A stretch of 64,000 nucleotides of DNA from Acetobacteraceae bacterium (GCA_947455205.1 CANGNF010000025.1:1-64000), one strand, 5' to 3'; shown: positions 26,231 to 36,059, counted from the stretch's first letter. The notes: a model not told the origin generated them from the sequence alone. Made by a program: numbers and translations.

Positions 26231-27622
26231 GTGTCCAACGCGTCAAACGTGCAGTGGGGCGGCCGCTTCGCCCAGGGCCCCTCGGCCATCATGCAGGCCA
26301 TCAATGCCTCGGTCGGCTTCGACCGCAAGATGTGGCGGCAGGATATCCGCGGCAGCCTGGCCCATGCCGCCATGCTGGCCCATGTGGGGATCATCTCGGC
26401 CGAGGACGAGAGGGCGATCCGCCAGGGTCTGGGCCAGATCGGCCAGCGGATCGAGGCCGGCGACTTCGAGTGGTCCGAGGCGCTCGAAGACGTCCACATG
26501 AACATCGAGGCGCGGCTGACCGACGCCATCGGCGAGGCCGGCAAGCGCCTGCACACCGGGCGCAGCCGCAACGACCAGGTGGCGCTGGATGTGCGCCTGT
26601 GGGTGCGGGACGCGATCGACGGGCTGAGCGAGCAGGTCCGCGACGTGATGCGCGCGATGGTGGCGCGGGCGGAGGAACATGCCGGCACGGTGATGCCCGG
26701 CTTCACCCATCTGCAGCCGGCGCAGCCCACCACCTTCGGCCACCACCTGCTGGCCTATGTGGAGATGCTGTCGCGCGATCTTTCCCGCCTGGCGGATTGC
26801 CGCGCCCGGCTGAATGAAAGCCCGCTGGGCGCCGCGGCGCTGTGCGGCACCGGCTTCCCGATCGACCGGCACATGACGGCGGCGGCGCTGGGCTTCGACG
26901 GCCCGACGCGCAACAGCCTGGACAGCGTGGCGTCGCGCGACTTCGCCGCCGAGTTCCTGTTCTGCTGCGCGATGTGCGCCACGCACCTGTCTCGGTTTGC
27001 CGAGGAGGTGGTGATCTGGACCAACCCCTACTTTGGCTTCGTCAAGCTCAGCGACGCCTTCACCACCGGCAGCAGCATCATGCCGCAGAAGCGCAACCCG
27101 GATGCGGCGGAGCTGGTCCGCGGCAAGACCGGGCGCATGTTCGGCGCGCTGGTCGGCATGCTGACGGTGATGAAGGGCCTGGCGCTGACCTATTTCAAGG
27201 ACATGCAGGAAGACAAGGAAGGCATCTTTGATAGTGCCGAGACCCTGACCCTCTCGCTGGCCGCCGTCGCCGGCATGGTGAAGGACCTGCAGCCCAATGT
27301 GGCGCGGCTGGCGGATGCCGCCGGCGCCGGCTTCTCCACCGCCACCGACCTGGCGGACTGGCTGGTGCGCGAACTCAGGATGCCGTTCCGCGACGCCCAC
27401 CACGTGACCGGCCGCCTGGTCGCGGAAGCCGAGAACAGCGGCTGCGACCTGGCGGCGCTGACGCTCGCAAAAATGCAGGCGGTGGAGCCGCGGATCACGG
27501 ATGCGGTGTTCGGCGTGCTCAGCGTGGCCGCCAGCGTCCGCAGCCGCACCAGCTATGGCGGCACCGCGCCGGCCAATGTGGCGCGCATGGCGGCGGAATG
27601 GCGGGAAAGGCTTTCGGCATGA
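26231..27622 (+). CDS. argH: Argininosuccinate lyase
   Basis: ArgH splits argininosuccinate to arginine and fumarate in the cytosol. The 463-residue product carries the superfamily signature [12 protein letters not shown] with the catalytic serine at 281/282, the [12 protein letters not shown] motif, and [17 protein letters not shown]. The start is a GTG. Its last bases overlap the next gene, a small lipoprotein (ATGA), so they are coupled. In related bacteria lysA and a TIGR02302 gene continue this cluster; here Bug-family genes follow instead. Confidence 0.96.
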   Translation: MSNASNVQWGGRFAQGPSAIMQAINASVGFDRKMWRQDIRGSLAHAAMLAHVGIISAEDERAIRQGLGQIGQRIEAGDFEWSEALEDVHMNIEARLTDAIGEAGKRLHTGRSRNDQVALDVRLWVRDAIDGLSEQVRDVMRAMVARAEEHAGTVMPGFTHLQPAQPTTFGHHLLAYVEMLSRDLSRLADCRARLNESPLGAAALCGTGFPIDRHMTAAALGFDGPTRNSLDSVASRDFAAEFLFCCAMCATHLSRFAEEVVIWTNPYFGFVKLSDAFTTGSSIMPQKRNPDAAELVRGKTGRMFGALVGMLTVMKGLALTYFKDMQEDKEGIFDSAETLTLSLAAVAGMVKDLQPNVARLADAAGAGFSTATDLADWLVRELRMPFRDAHHVTGRLVAEAENSGCDLAALTLAKMQAVEPRITDAVFGVLSVAASVRSRTSYGGTAPANVARMAAEWRERLSA

Positions 27623-27816
27623 AGCGGGCGGTCGCGCTGCTGGCACTGGCTGCCCTGGCCGGCTGCGGCCGCGTCGGGCCACCGCGCCCACCCGGCCCGG
27701 CCAATGAGATCATCTACCCCCGCGCCTACCCGGCGCCACCCAGCGGCGCCCCCACCGCCCCGGCGGCGCCCGGGACGCAGATGCCCAACGTGCCGCTGGC
27801 GGTGCCGACGCGGTAG
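27619..27816 (+). CDS. LptM-like small lipoprotein
   Basis: The 65-residue product has a lipoprotein leader with lipobox LAGC ending at C16, then [11 protein letters not shown] and a long Pro/Ala-rich tail. This matches the short lipoproteins (LptM / LPS-assembly lipoprotein family) usually encoded between argH and lysA in alpha- and gammaproteobacteria. LptM in E. coli promotes oxidative maturation of the LptD outer-membrane translocon; the same role here is an inference. Its ATG overlaps the argH stop by four bases. Translation starts at the second ATG of the open frame, because the first would add seven non-leader residues. Confidence 0.8.
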   Translation: MKRAVALLALAALAGCGRVGPPRPPGPANEIIYPRAYPAPPSGAPTAPAAPGTQMPNVPLAVPTR

Positions 27817-27906
27817 CCGCGCATTGCGGTTCCAAAGCCGCGGCCGCGCGGTCTAACCTTTCGCCCAAGCCCGGCGGCAAGCCGGGCACAAGGCGGGAGG
27901 TTCACG

Positions 27907-28887
27907 ATGGCCAACTTCACCCCTGTGTCGCGGCGGCTGGTACTGGCGGGCGGCCTGGCGTTGCCCTGGGTGGCGCGGGCGCAGGAAGCGCCCTGGCCCA
28001 ACCGCCCGGTGCGCTTCATCGTCTGCTACGCGCCCGGTGGGCCGACGGACGTGCTGTCCCGCCTGTGGTGCGCCAAGATGAGCGAGCTGACCGGGCAGCA
28101 ATTCATCGTGGAGAACCGCGCCGGCGCCGGCGGCAATGTGGGCACCGACGCGGTCGCGAAATCCCGGCCGGATGGCTACACCATGGGCATGGCGAATATC
28201 GCGCCGCATGCCATCTCGCCGACGTTGTATCCCTCGCTGCCCTACGACCCCGCGCGCGACTTCAGCTTCTTCGGCGGGCTGTGGCAGATGCCGAACATGC
28301 TGGTGGTGCACAAGGACCTGCCGGTGGAGAACATCCCGGAGCTGATCCGCTTCCTGCGCGCCAGCCCCGGCAAGTACAGCTTCGGCAGTGGCGGGTCGGG
28401 CACCTCGCCGCATCTGTCGGGCGAGATGTTCAACACCATGGCGGGGGTGCAGGTGCTGCACGTCCCCTATCGCGGCAGCGGCCCGGCCATGCTGGACGTG
28501 GTGGCCGGCCGGCTGCAGATGATTTTTGATAACATGCCCGGCGCCATCGCCCAGGCGCGGCAGGGCACGGTGCGGGCGCTGGGCGTCACCAGCGCCGAGC
28601 CAAGCCCGGTGGCGCCGGACGTGCCGCCGATCGGGCGCTTCCTGCCGGGGTATGACATCACCGCCTGGGCCGGCGCCTGCGGGCCGGCAGGGATAGCGCC
28701 GGCGGTGGTGGAGCGGATTGCGGCGGTGAGCCGCCAGGCCTTGGCGACGCCTGAGTTGACCCAAGCCTACCTGGACCTGGGTGCGACGCCGTGGTGGACC
28801 ACGCCGGCGGCGCTGGCCAGCTTCCGCGACAGCGAGCAGGCGAAGCTGGCGCCGGTGATCCGGGCTTCTGGCGCGCGCGTTGATTGA
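27907..28887 (+). CDS. Bug-family (TctC-like) substrate-binding protein, copy 3
   Basis: The 326-residue receptor has a leader ending in ARAQ near residue 26 and the blocks WPNRPVRFIVCYAPGGPTD, FIVENRAGAGGNVGTDAVA, DGYTMG and HVPYRGSGPAM. It ends in RASGARVD, as do copies 1 and 4. Copy 1 and copy 3 share long stretches such as MSELTGQQF(I/V)VENR, indicating a fairly recent duplication. It lies 90 bp after the argH lipoprotein gene, in the place normally held by lysA. Confidence 0.9.
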   Translation: MANFTPVSRRLVLAGGLALPWVARAQEAPWPNRPVRFIVCYAPGGPTDVLSRLWCAKMSELTGQQFIVENRAGAGGNVGTDAVAKSRPDGYTMGMANIAPHAISPTLYPSLPYDPARDFSFFGGLWQMPNMLVVHKDLPVENIPELIRFLRASPGKYSFGSGGSGTSPHLSGEMFNTMAGVQVLHVPYRGSGPAMLDVVAGRLQMIFDNMPGAIAQARQGTVRALGVTSAEPSPVAPDVPPIGRFLPGYDITAWAGACGPAGIAPAVVERIAAVSRQALATPELTQAYLDLGATPWWTTPAALASFRDSEQAKLAPVIRASGARVD

Positions 28888-28898
28888 GGCGCGTTCTC

Positions 28899-28950
28899 GG
28901 CGCGATGGCCGCAGGGCCATCGTCGCTCCCCGGCGCGATGGCCGGCGCCA
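28899..28950. repeat. REP-like hairpin between Bug copies 3 and 4
   Basis: One hairpin has arms GATGGCC (28904-28910) and GGCCATC (28915-28921), flanked by GCGC on the left and GTCGC on the right. A truncated second copy of its left half starts at 28933. The layout equals that of the tandem element at 30036-30093, with a T-A pair replacing an A-T pair inside the stem. Confidence 0.55.
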
Positions 28951-29041
28951 GCTTCGCCCCAGCGCCCCGTGTGCATCGTGGATTGAAGCGGCGGCGGAAT
29001 GCGCCAAATATCGCGGCAACAACGGAAACGCCGAGACCAGC

Positions 29042-30022
29042 ATGACCCACCTGCCGCGCCGCAGCCTGCTCGCCGCGCCCTTCCTGGCCCTGCCCGCCGC
29101 CACGCGGGCGCAGGCCCAGGGCGCCGATTGGCCCAACCAGTCCACCCGCTTCATCGGCATCTTCCCGCCCGGTGGCGGCACCGACATCCTCAGCCGGATC
29201 TGGTGCATGAAGATGGCCGAGATCACCGGCCAGCAATTCGTGGTGGAGAACCGCGCCGGCGCCGGCGGCAATGTGGGCACCGAGGCGATTGCCCGCGCCC
29301 GGCCGGATGGCACGACGATCGGCCTGGCCAGCGTCGCCTCGCTGGCCATCTCGCCCACGCTGTACAGCCGGCTGCCCTTCGACCCCGAGCGCGACTTCAC
29401 CCATGTCGCCGGCCTGTGGCAGTTGCCGAACCTGCTGATCATCAACAACGACGTGCCGGCGCGGACCGTCCCGGAGCTGATCGCGCTGATCAAGGCCAAC
29501 CCCGGCAAGTTCAGCTTCGCCAGCTCCGGCAGCGGCACCACGGTCCATCTGAGCGGCGAGATGTTCAAGGTGCTGGCCGGGCTGGACATGGTGCATGTGC
29601 CCTATCGCGGCGGCGCCCCGGCGCATATCGACCTGCTGGCGGGCCGCGTGCAGATGATCTTCGACAACATCCCGCAGGGGCTGCAGAGCGCGCGCGAGGG
29701 CAAGGTGCGCGCGCTGGCCGTCACCAGCGCCAGGCGTAGCCCGCTGGCGCCGGAATTCCCGGCCATGGCGGAGTTCCTGCCGGGCTTCGAGATCGACAGC
29801 TGGGGCGGCGTGCTGGCCCCCGCCGGCCTGCCGGCGCCGATGGTGGCGCGCATGGCCGCGCTGACCCGGCAGGCGCTGGAGAGCGAGGACGTGAAGCGCA
29901 AATACGCCGAGAACGGCGCCACCACCTGGCCGCTGGGGCCGGAGGAGCTGGCCGCCTTCCGCCGCCGGAACGAGGCCGCCTTCGCCCCGCTGATCAGGGC
30001 TTCCGGCGCCAGGGTCGACTGA
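29042..30022 (+). CDS. Bug-family (TctC-like) substrate-binding protein, copy 4
   Basis: The 326-residue product has a leader (1-25, ending AQAQ) and the blocks WPNQSTRFIGIFPPGGGTD, FVVENRAGAGGNVGTEAIA and VHVPYRGGAPAH, with the RASGARVD tail. It is the tandem neighbour and close paralogue of copy 3, but the ligand loop differs (FPPGGGTD instead of YAPGGPTD), consistent with a different or broadened ligand. ATG 29042 was chosen at the leader; the open frame extends 54 codons upstream through the hairpin region without a credible start. Confidence 0.9.
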   Translation: MTHLPRRSLLAAPFLALPAATRAQAQGADWPNQSTRFIGIFPPGGGTDILSRIWCMKMAEITGQQFVVENRAGAGGNVGTEAIARARPDGTTIGLASVASLAISPTLYSRLPFDPERDFTHVAGLWQLPNLLIINNDVPARTVPELIALIKANPGKFSFASSGSGTTVHLSGEMFKVLAGLDMVHVPYRGGAPAHIDLLAGRVQMIFDNIPQGLQSAREGKVRALAVTSARRSPLAPEFPAMAEFLPGFEIDSWGGVLAPAGLPAPMVARMAALTRQALESEDVKRKYAENGATTWPLGPEELAAFRRRNEAAFAPLIRASGARVD

Positions 30023-30035
30023 CCTCGTTACCCCA

Positions 30036-30093
30036 GCGCGAAGGCCATGGGCCTTCGTCGCGAGGCGCGAAGGCCATGGGCCTTCGTCGCGAG
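30036..30093. repeat. Two identical 29-bp hairpin units in tandem
   Basis: The units at 30036-30064 and 30065-30093 are identical. Each contains the perfect dyad CGAAGGCC / GGCCTTCG with a 3-nt loop. A decayed third unit follows from 30094. They fill the gap between the convergent Bug copies 4 and 5, where transcription from both sides must end. Confidence 0.75.
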
Positions 30094-30121
30094 GCGGGAA
30101 GGTCGGCCGCCGCGCCTCGGG

Positions 30122-31108
30122 TCAGCCTTCCAGCTTCACCCCGGTGCGCTCCACCACGGCGCGGAACTTGGCGACTTCCCGCACCATGAAGCCGCGCGCA
30201 TCGGTCGGCGCATTCGGCGCGCGCCAGGCCAGCACGCCCGCGGTCAGCAGCTTGTCGCGCGTCTCCGGTTCATCCAGGCAGGCGCGCAGCGCCCGGTTCA
30301 GCGCCGCCTGGGTTTCCGCGGGCATGCCGGGCGGGCCCAGCAGCACGTTCCAGGTCTCCAGGTCGAAGCCGGCCACGCCCGCCTCGGCCAGGGTCGGCGT
30401 GTCGGGAAAGCTGGGGAAGCGACGCTCCCCGGTCATCGCCATGCCGCGCGCCAGGCCGCCGCGCACCTGGTTGGCGGCCGACGCCAGCACCGCGATGCCG
30501 AACTGCGCTTCCCCGGTGAAGATCGCGGTCAGCATCTGCCCACCGCTGCGGTAGGGCACGTGGACGAAGCGGGTGCCGAGGTCCAGCGCCAGCATCTCGG
30601 TCGCCAGGTGCAGGATCGTGCCGACGCCGCTGGTGGCGTAGGTGAAGCTGTCCTTCGGCGCGCTGCGCAGCCGCTGCACCACCTCGGCTGCGGTCTGGCC
30701 GGGGAAGTTGTTGTTCACCACCATGATCAGCGGCGCGGTGCCGATGACGCCGAGATGCGCGAAGTCGTCCACCGGGTGGTAGCGCGTGCCGCCGACCAGG
30801 GCATTGGGCGCAATGCCGTGGGAGGAGCTTTCCACCAGCATGATGGTGTGGCCATCCGGCGGCTGGCGCTTCAGCCATTCGCTGGCGACGATGCCGGCGG
30901 CGCCGGCGCGGTTTTCCACCACCACCCGCGCGCCGGTGCCCAGGTGGACCGAAAGCCGCTCGGCCAGCAGCCGCGCCGCGATGTCGGTGGACCCGCCCGG
31001 CGCATAGCCGGTGGCCAGGGTGATCGCCTTGTCGGGGAAGGCCAGGGCAGGGGTAGCCAGGCCGGCGGCGGCGCCGAGCGCCAGCAGGGTGCGGCGATGC
31101 ATGCTCAT
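30122..31108 (-). CDS. Bug-family (TctC-like) substrate-binding protein, copy 5
   Basis: The 328-residue receptor has a leader (1-23, ending ALA) and the blocks DKAITLATGYAPGGSTDIAA, VVVENRAGAAGIVASEWL, DGHTIMLVESSSHG and VHVPYRSGGQM. It is clearly more distant from copies 1, 3 and 4. Its ATG overlaps the stop of the unknown gene before it (ATGA), so it is the third member of a translationally coupled trio with an Ldh2-type dehydrogenase. That context predicts a ligand that the dehydrogenase or its product uses, such as a 2-hydroxy or 2-oxo acid. Confidence 0.9.
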   Translation of the reverse strand: MSMHRRTLLALGAAAGLATPALAFPDKAITLATGYAPGGSTDIAARLLAERLSVHLGTGARVVVENRAGAAGIVASEWLKRQPPDGHTIMLVESSSHGIAPNALVGGTRYHPVDDFAHLGVIGTAPLIMVVNNNFPGQTAAEVVQRLRSAPKDSFTYATSGVGTILHLATEMLALDLGTRFVHVPYRSGGQMLTAIFTGEAQFGIAVLASAANQVRGGLARGMAMTGERRFPSFPDTPTLAEAGVAGFDLETWNVLLGPPGMPAETQAALNRALRACLDEPETRDKLLTAGVLAWRAPNAPTDARGFMVREVAKFRAVVERTGVKLEG

Positions 31109-31824
31109 CTCCCGGGCACCGGGCCGAACAGGCCGAGGTCCAGCGCGGCGCGGTAGGTGTTGGCGGGCAGCAGGGGGTCGCGCGCCAGCTCCGCCAGGCG
31201 GGCGGGGGCGGCGGGTTCGGCCAGCAGCTGGTCCACCAGCGGCTCGAACGGTTGCGGCTGGATGAACTGATGCACCGGGCCGTGGGCGGGCGGCCGGTTC
31301 TCCATCAGGTGCAGCAGCACGCGCACGTCCAGAGGGCAGAGCACGCCGCAGGTCAGCGCGAAGGCGTCCGGCCAGGCCAGGCGGGCGGCCACCAGCATGC
31401 CGGGCACGGCATTGGCTTCCAGGTGCGCGTCCATCACCCAGGCATCCTCGCCGCCGCACAGGTCGTGCAGGGTGATGCCGCCGCGCGGGTCGGGTTCCCC
31501 CATGCGCCACAGGCCGAAGCGGGCGCGGGTGAAGGCGTCCAGCATGGCGGCATCGGCGCTGCCGGGCGGCGGCGGGATGGCGGCGGCCAGCACCCGGTGC
31601 AGCGCCGGCTTGTGGTCGCCGACCGGGGAGAACACGCCGAGGTCCATCACGCAGGCCAGCTGCGCCTCGCTGCCCGGCTCCACCTGGTTGTGGCGCCACA
31701 GGTGCAGCGCGCGGGCCTGGGCGGCCAGCGAGGCATTGGGGATGCGGTTGGCGGCGGCGTTCAGCAGAACGCCGCGCGCCTCGGCATAGTCGGCGTAGCG
31801 GGCCTGGGCGTCGCTGTCGCTCAA
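31105..31824 (-). CDS. Unknown 239-residue protein coupled to a dehydrogenase and a Bug receptor
   Basis: I do not recognise this protein. It has no signal peptide or membrane helix. Visible features are an N-terminal helical part rich in Ala and Arg (YADYAEARGVLLNAAANRIP), a motif FGLWRMGEPDPRGG, an acidic HDLCGGEDAW stretch that could hold a metal or substrate, a VLLHLMENRPP segment and a Pro-rich C-terminus. Four-base ATGA overlaps tie it to both the Ldh2-type dehydrogenase upstream and Bug copy 5 downstream. Tight coupling suggests an enzyme or accessory factor for the same substrate. A previously undescribed catabolic role is possible but unproven. Confidence 0.75.
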   Translation of the reverse strand: MSDSDAQARYADYAEARGVLLNAAANRIPNASLAAQARALHLWRHNQVEPGSEAQLACVMDLGVFSPVGDHKPALHRVLAAAIPPPPGSADAAMLDAFTRARFGLWRMGEPDPRGGITLHDLCGGEDAWVMDAHLEANAVPGMLVAARLAWPDAFALTCGVLCPLDVRVLLHLMENRPPAHGPVHQFIQPQPFEPLVDQLLAEPAAPARLAELARDPLLPANTYRAALDLGLFGPVPGR

Positions 31825-32906
31825 TTCGGCACCGTGACGCCAAGCTTGCGCGCGGTGGCGACGATGCTGTCCCAGGTGTCGCGCTGCAGCGGCACGCCCT
31901 CGGCCAGCAGCTTGGCGCGGCGGCGGGCCTCGGTCTCGCCGGGGGCCAGCACCTCGCCACCTTCCTCGGCCGGGCGGCAGGACTTGACCCAGGCGACGTA
32001 GTCCTCGGCCGTCTTGATGAACTCGGCTTCAGTGCCGAAGTGGCTGGGCGAGATGTAGATGCTCAGCATGCCGTTGGCGATGCGGCCGCGGGCGGTGATG
32101 GGGCCGGAGGTGCCGCCGCCGGTGAAGGCGCCGGCCAGCAGCTCGCACATGAAGGCCAGGCCGCTGCCCTTGTGCTCGCCGAAGGCGCGGATGGCGCCCT
32201 GGCCCTTGTCCACGCTGCGCGGGCCGACGCGGTCATATTCGCCGTACAGCGTGTGCGGGTCGCCGGAGAGCTGGCCATCGGGTTCGATCAGCGCGTCCTT
32301 CGGCAGCTTCTTGCCGCCATTGGAGGCGACGAGGACCTTGCCCTCGGCCACCAGGGAGGTGGCAAAGTCCAGCACGACCGGCGGGTTGGTCGGCACGCCG
32401 ATGGCGATGGGCGCGGTGGAGAAGCGGCGTTCCGTGCCGCCGAAGGGGGCGACGAGGACCGAGCCGGCGACGTTGACGAAGTGGATGGAGATCAGGCCTT
32501 CCGCCAGCGCCTGTTCGGCATAGGCGCCGGTGCGGCCGATATGGCCGGCATTCTTCAGCGCCACCACGGCGACGCCATGCTGCTTGGCGCGGGCGATGCC
32601 GAAGGCGGTGGCTTCCGGCGCGACCGTCTGGCCGAAGCCCCACTTGCCGTCCAGCAGCGCGAAGGCGCCGCCATCCATCACCACGTCGCAATTCTGCCCG
32701 GCCAGCACATGGCCGGCGGACTGCCATTCCACGTAGCGCGGCACGCGGGCCACGCCGTGGCTGTCATGCCCGGCCAGGTTGGCGCCCAGCAGGTGGTGGC
32801 TGATGCGCCAGCCCTCGGCGGCGTCGCAGCCATTGGCCACGAAGATGTCGCGCACCAGGTTTTCCAGGGTTTCGGCGCCGATCAGCACCGTGTCTTGCTT
32901 GTCCAT
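31821..32906 (-). CDS. Malate/L-lactate dehydrogenase (Ldh2 family) oxidoreductase
   Basis: This cytosolic NAD(P)-dependent family oxidises or reduces 2-hydroxy/2-oxo acids and ureidoglycolate and is unrelated to classic lactate dehydrogenase. The 361-residue product shows the family segments HDSHGVARVPRY at 47-58, VALKNAGHIGRTGAYAEQA, a TAPIAIGVPTNPPVVLDFATS block and GEHKGSGLAFMCELLAGA. The exact substrate is not fixed by sequence. It begins 202 bp after a carbohydrate ABC operon on the same strand and overlaps the unknown gene by ATGA. A link to ureidoglycolate, and thus to the purine genes 12 kb away, is conceivable but not supported by position. Confidence 0.9.
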   Translation of the reverse strand: MDKQDTVLIGAETLENLVRDIFVANGCDAAEGWRISHHLLGANLAGHDSHGVARVPRYVEWQSAGHVLAGQNCDVVMDGGAFALLDGKWGFGQTVAPEATAFGIARAKQHGVAVVALKNAGHIGRTGAYAEQALAEGLISIHFVNVAGSVLVAPFGGTERRFSTAPIAIGVPTNPPVVLDFATSLVAEGKVLVASNGGKKLPKDALIEPDGQLSGDPHTLYGEYDRVGPRSVDKGQGAIRAFGEHKGSGLAFMCELLAGAFTGGGTSGPITARGRIANGMLSIYISPSHFGTEAEFIKTAEDYVAWVKSCRPAEEGGEVLAPGETEARRRAKLLAEGVPLQRDTWDSIVATARKLGVTVPN

Positions 32907-32986
32907 GGGGTGGCCTTCTAACGCAAACGCCGGCCGGGTGAAATCACCGGCCGGCGCTTGGGTTCTGGGTGGGGCGAGGCAAAGAC

Positions 32987-33091
32987 GGCACGAAGCCCAG
33001 CTTCGTGCCGAGGCGCCGGATGGCGCCCGCCGGTCGCGCGACTGCGCGCCTTGGGCACGACGCGGCGTGAGCCAAGCGCGCGGATGCGCGC
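32987..33091. repeat. Cluster of hairpins before the Ldh2-type gene
   Basis: Three perfect dyads lie in about 100 bp: GGCACGAAG with CTTCGTGCC (32987-32995, 33001-33009), GGCGCC twice (33012-33017, 33022-33027) and GCGCGC twice (33076-33081, 33086-33091). They separate the ABC operon from the dehydrogenase operon, both on the reverse strand. A terminator or mRNA-stabilising role is likely; none has a T-run. Confidence 0.6.
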
Positions 33092-33108
33092 GCCCGGCGT
33101 CTGAGGGC

Positions 33109-34209
<1,101 letters not shown>

Positions 34210-34215
34210 GTGCGT

Positions 34216-35115
34216 TCAGCCCTTGGTCGCGCCGGCCGTCAGGCCCGCGATGTAGTAGTCCATGAGGAAGGCGTAGACGACCACCGGCGGCAGCGCCGCG
34301 ATCAGCGCGCCGGCCATCAGCTGGCCCCAGGCGAAGGTGTCGCCACGGATGAGCTGGCTGACCACGCCGATGGTGAGCGGCATCTCGTCCGGCCTGGTGA
34401 TGAAGGCGGTGGGGTAGACGAAGGCCGCCCATGAGACGGTGAAGGCGAAGATGGTCGCCGCGATGATGCCGGGCAGCGCCACGGGGATGAAGATCTTGGT
34501 CAGCATCTGCATCCAGTTGGCGCCGTCGATCAGCGCTGCCTCGTCCAGCTCCTTCGGGATGCTGGCGAAGTAGCCGATCATGATCCAGGTGCAGAACGGC
34601 ACCGTCAGCGTCGGGTAGACCAGCACCAGGCCCCAGATGCTGTTCAGCAGGCCGAGGCCGCCGACGATCTGGTACAGCGGGATGAACAGCAGCGTGTCCG
34701 GCACCAGGTAGGTCAGGAACACGCCGGTCGCCAGCACCTGGCTGCCGAAGAACTTCATCCGCGCCAGCGCGAAGGCGGCCAGCACCGAGATCACCATGGT
34801 GATGACCACGACGCAGACCGTCAGGATGATGCTGTTGTAGAAGAAGCCGCGGAACATCGGGTTGCCGATGATGGCGGCGTAGTTCTCCCAGGTGGGCGCA
34901 AGCACCAGCCAGGGGTTGCCTTCCAGGTTGGCGATCTCCGCGCTGGTCTTGATGCTGGTCAGCAGCATGTAGAGCGGCGGCGCCAGCATGACGATGGCGG
35001 CGATGATGAGCGAGATGTAGGCCGTCCACAGCGCCCAGCGGCGTTCACTGCGCAGGCTGCCGACGCGCCGGCCGAGGCCGGGCACCATCTCGGAGGGACG
35101 TGCGGTAGCTGACAT
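34216..35115 (-). CDS. Carbohydrate ABC transporter permease, MalG type
   Basis: The inner-membrane permease of 299 residues has six helices and the EAA loop ELDEAALIDGANWMQMLTKIFIPVALP that docks the ATPase. The N-terminal helix (LIIAAIVMLAPPLYMLLTSIKT) and the C-terminal AFLMDYYIAGLTAGATKG are typical of MalG/UgpE proteins. ATG 35115 shares one base with the preceding stop (TGATG); a GTG one codon earlier is possible. It partners with the MalF-type permease just upstream. Confidence 0.92.
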   Translation of the reverse strand: MSATARPSEMVPGLGRRVGSLRSERRWALWTAYISLIIAAIVMLAPPLYMLLTSIKTSAEIANLEGNPWLVLAPTWENYAAIIGNPMFRGFFYNSIILTVCVVVITMVISVLAAFALARMKFFGSQVLATGVFLTYLVPDTLLFIPLYQIVGGLGLLNSIWGLVLVYPTLTVPFCTWIMIGYFASIPKELDEAALIDGANWMQMLTKIFIPVALPGIIAATIFAFTVSWAAFVYPTAFITRPDEMPLTIGVVSQLIRGDTFAWGQLMAGALIAALPPVVVYAFLMDYYIAGLTAGATKG

Positions 35116-36059
35116 CACGCCATCTCCTTCGTGCGCTTGTTGACGCCCCGCAGGACGAAGAAGGCGATGATGGCCAGCAGCGGGAACATGAACAGCGACA
35201 CCGCCGCGCCACGCGGGATGTTGCCGCTGAGCACGCCGACCTGGAAGGCGTAGCTGGCGAAGACCTGGGTCAGGTCGCGCGGGCCGCCATTGGTCAGCAC
35301 GCGGACGATGTCGTAGTTGGCGAAGGTGACGATCAGGCTGAACAGCACGGTGATGCTGATGATGTTCTGCATCATCGGCAGCGTGATGTGGCGCAGCCCC
35401 TGCCAGCCGGTGGCGCCGTCGATGGCGGCGGCCTCATACAGCTGGTCGGGCACCGATTTCAGCGCCGCCAGGTACATGATCATGAAGAACGGCGCGCCGT
35501 ACCAGACATTGACGATGATGACGGAGATCCGCGCCCACCAGGGTTCGCCCAGCCAGGGGACCGAGGGGAAGCCGATGGCGTTGATCAGGTAGTTGATCGA
35601 GGAATAGCTGGGGTCGAACATCCACCACCAGCCCAGCGTCGAGAGGGCGGGTGGGATGACCCAGGGCACCAGCAGCATGCCGCGCCACATCTTCTGCCCG
35701 CGCGCCGGCACGTGGTGCAGCATGTGCGCCAGCCAGAAGCCGACCAGCGCCTTCAGTAGCACGGCGGTGATGGCGAAGAAGCAGCTCTGCCAGATCACCG
35801 ACTGGAAGGTCTCGTTCTCCAGCAGGATGTCGAAATTCTCCAGGCCGATGAAGGCGGTCTGCCGCCGGTTCAGCATGGAGAGGTAGATGGCGTAGCCGGC
35901 CGGCCAGGCGACCAGCCCACCGATCACCAGGATCAGCGGCAGCGTCATCAGGAAGGCGATGGTGGAGCGCCGGCGGGCGAAGCGCTTCATCGCGCTGCTC
36001 TCTGCGCGCGCAGCGGCCGGCCTGGGCGCGGGCACGGCAGCACTGCTGTCCGGGGCCAT
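35115..36059 (-). CDS. Carbohydrate ABC transporter permease, MalF/UgpA type
   Basis: The 314-residue permease has a cytoplasmic Ala/Pro-rich N-terminus, six membrane helices and the EAA loop QLYEAAAIDGATGWQGLRHITLP. The first helix stretch TIAFLMTLPLILVIGGLVAWPAGYAIYLS is typical for the MalF/UgpA side of sugar importers. It starts 79 bp after the binding-protein gene, and that gap holds a strong terminator-like hairpin, so it is probably expressed below the level of the receptor. Confidence 0.92.
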   Translation of the reverse strand: MAPDSSAAVPAPRPAAARAESSAMKRFARRRSTIAFLMTLPLILVIGGLVAWPAGYAIYLSMLNRRQTAFIGLENFDILLENETFQSVIWQSCFFAITAVLLKALVGFWLAHMLHHVPARGQKMWRGMLLVPWVIPPALSTLGWWWMFDPSYSSINYLINAIGFPSVPWLGEPWWARISVIIVNVWYGAPFFMIMYLAALKSVPDQLYEAAAIDGATGWQGLRHITLPMMQNIISITVLFSLIVTFANYDIVRVLTNGGPRDLTQVFASYAFQVGVLSGNIPRGAAVSLFMFPLLAIIAFFVLRGVNKRTKEMA

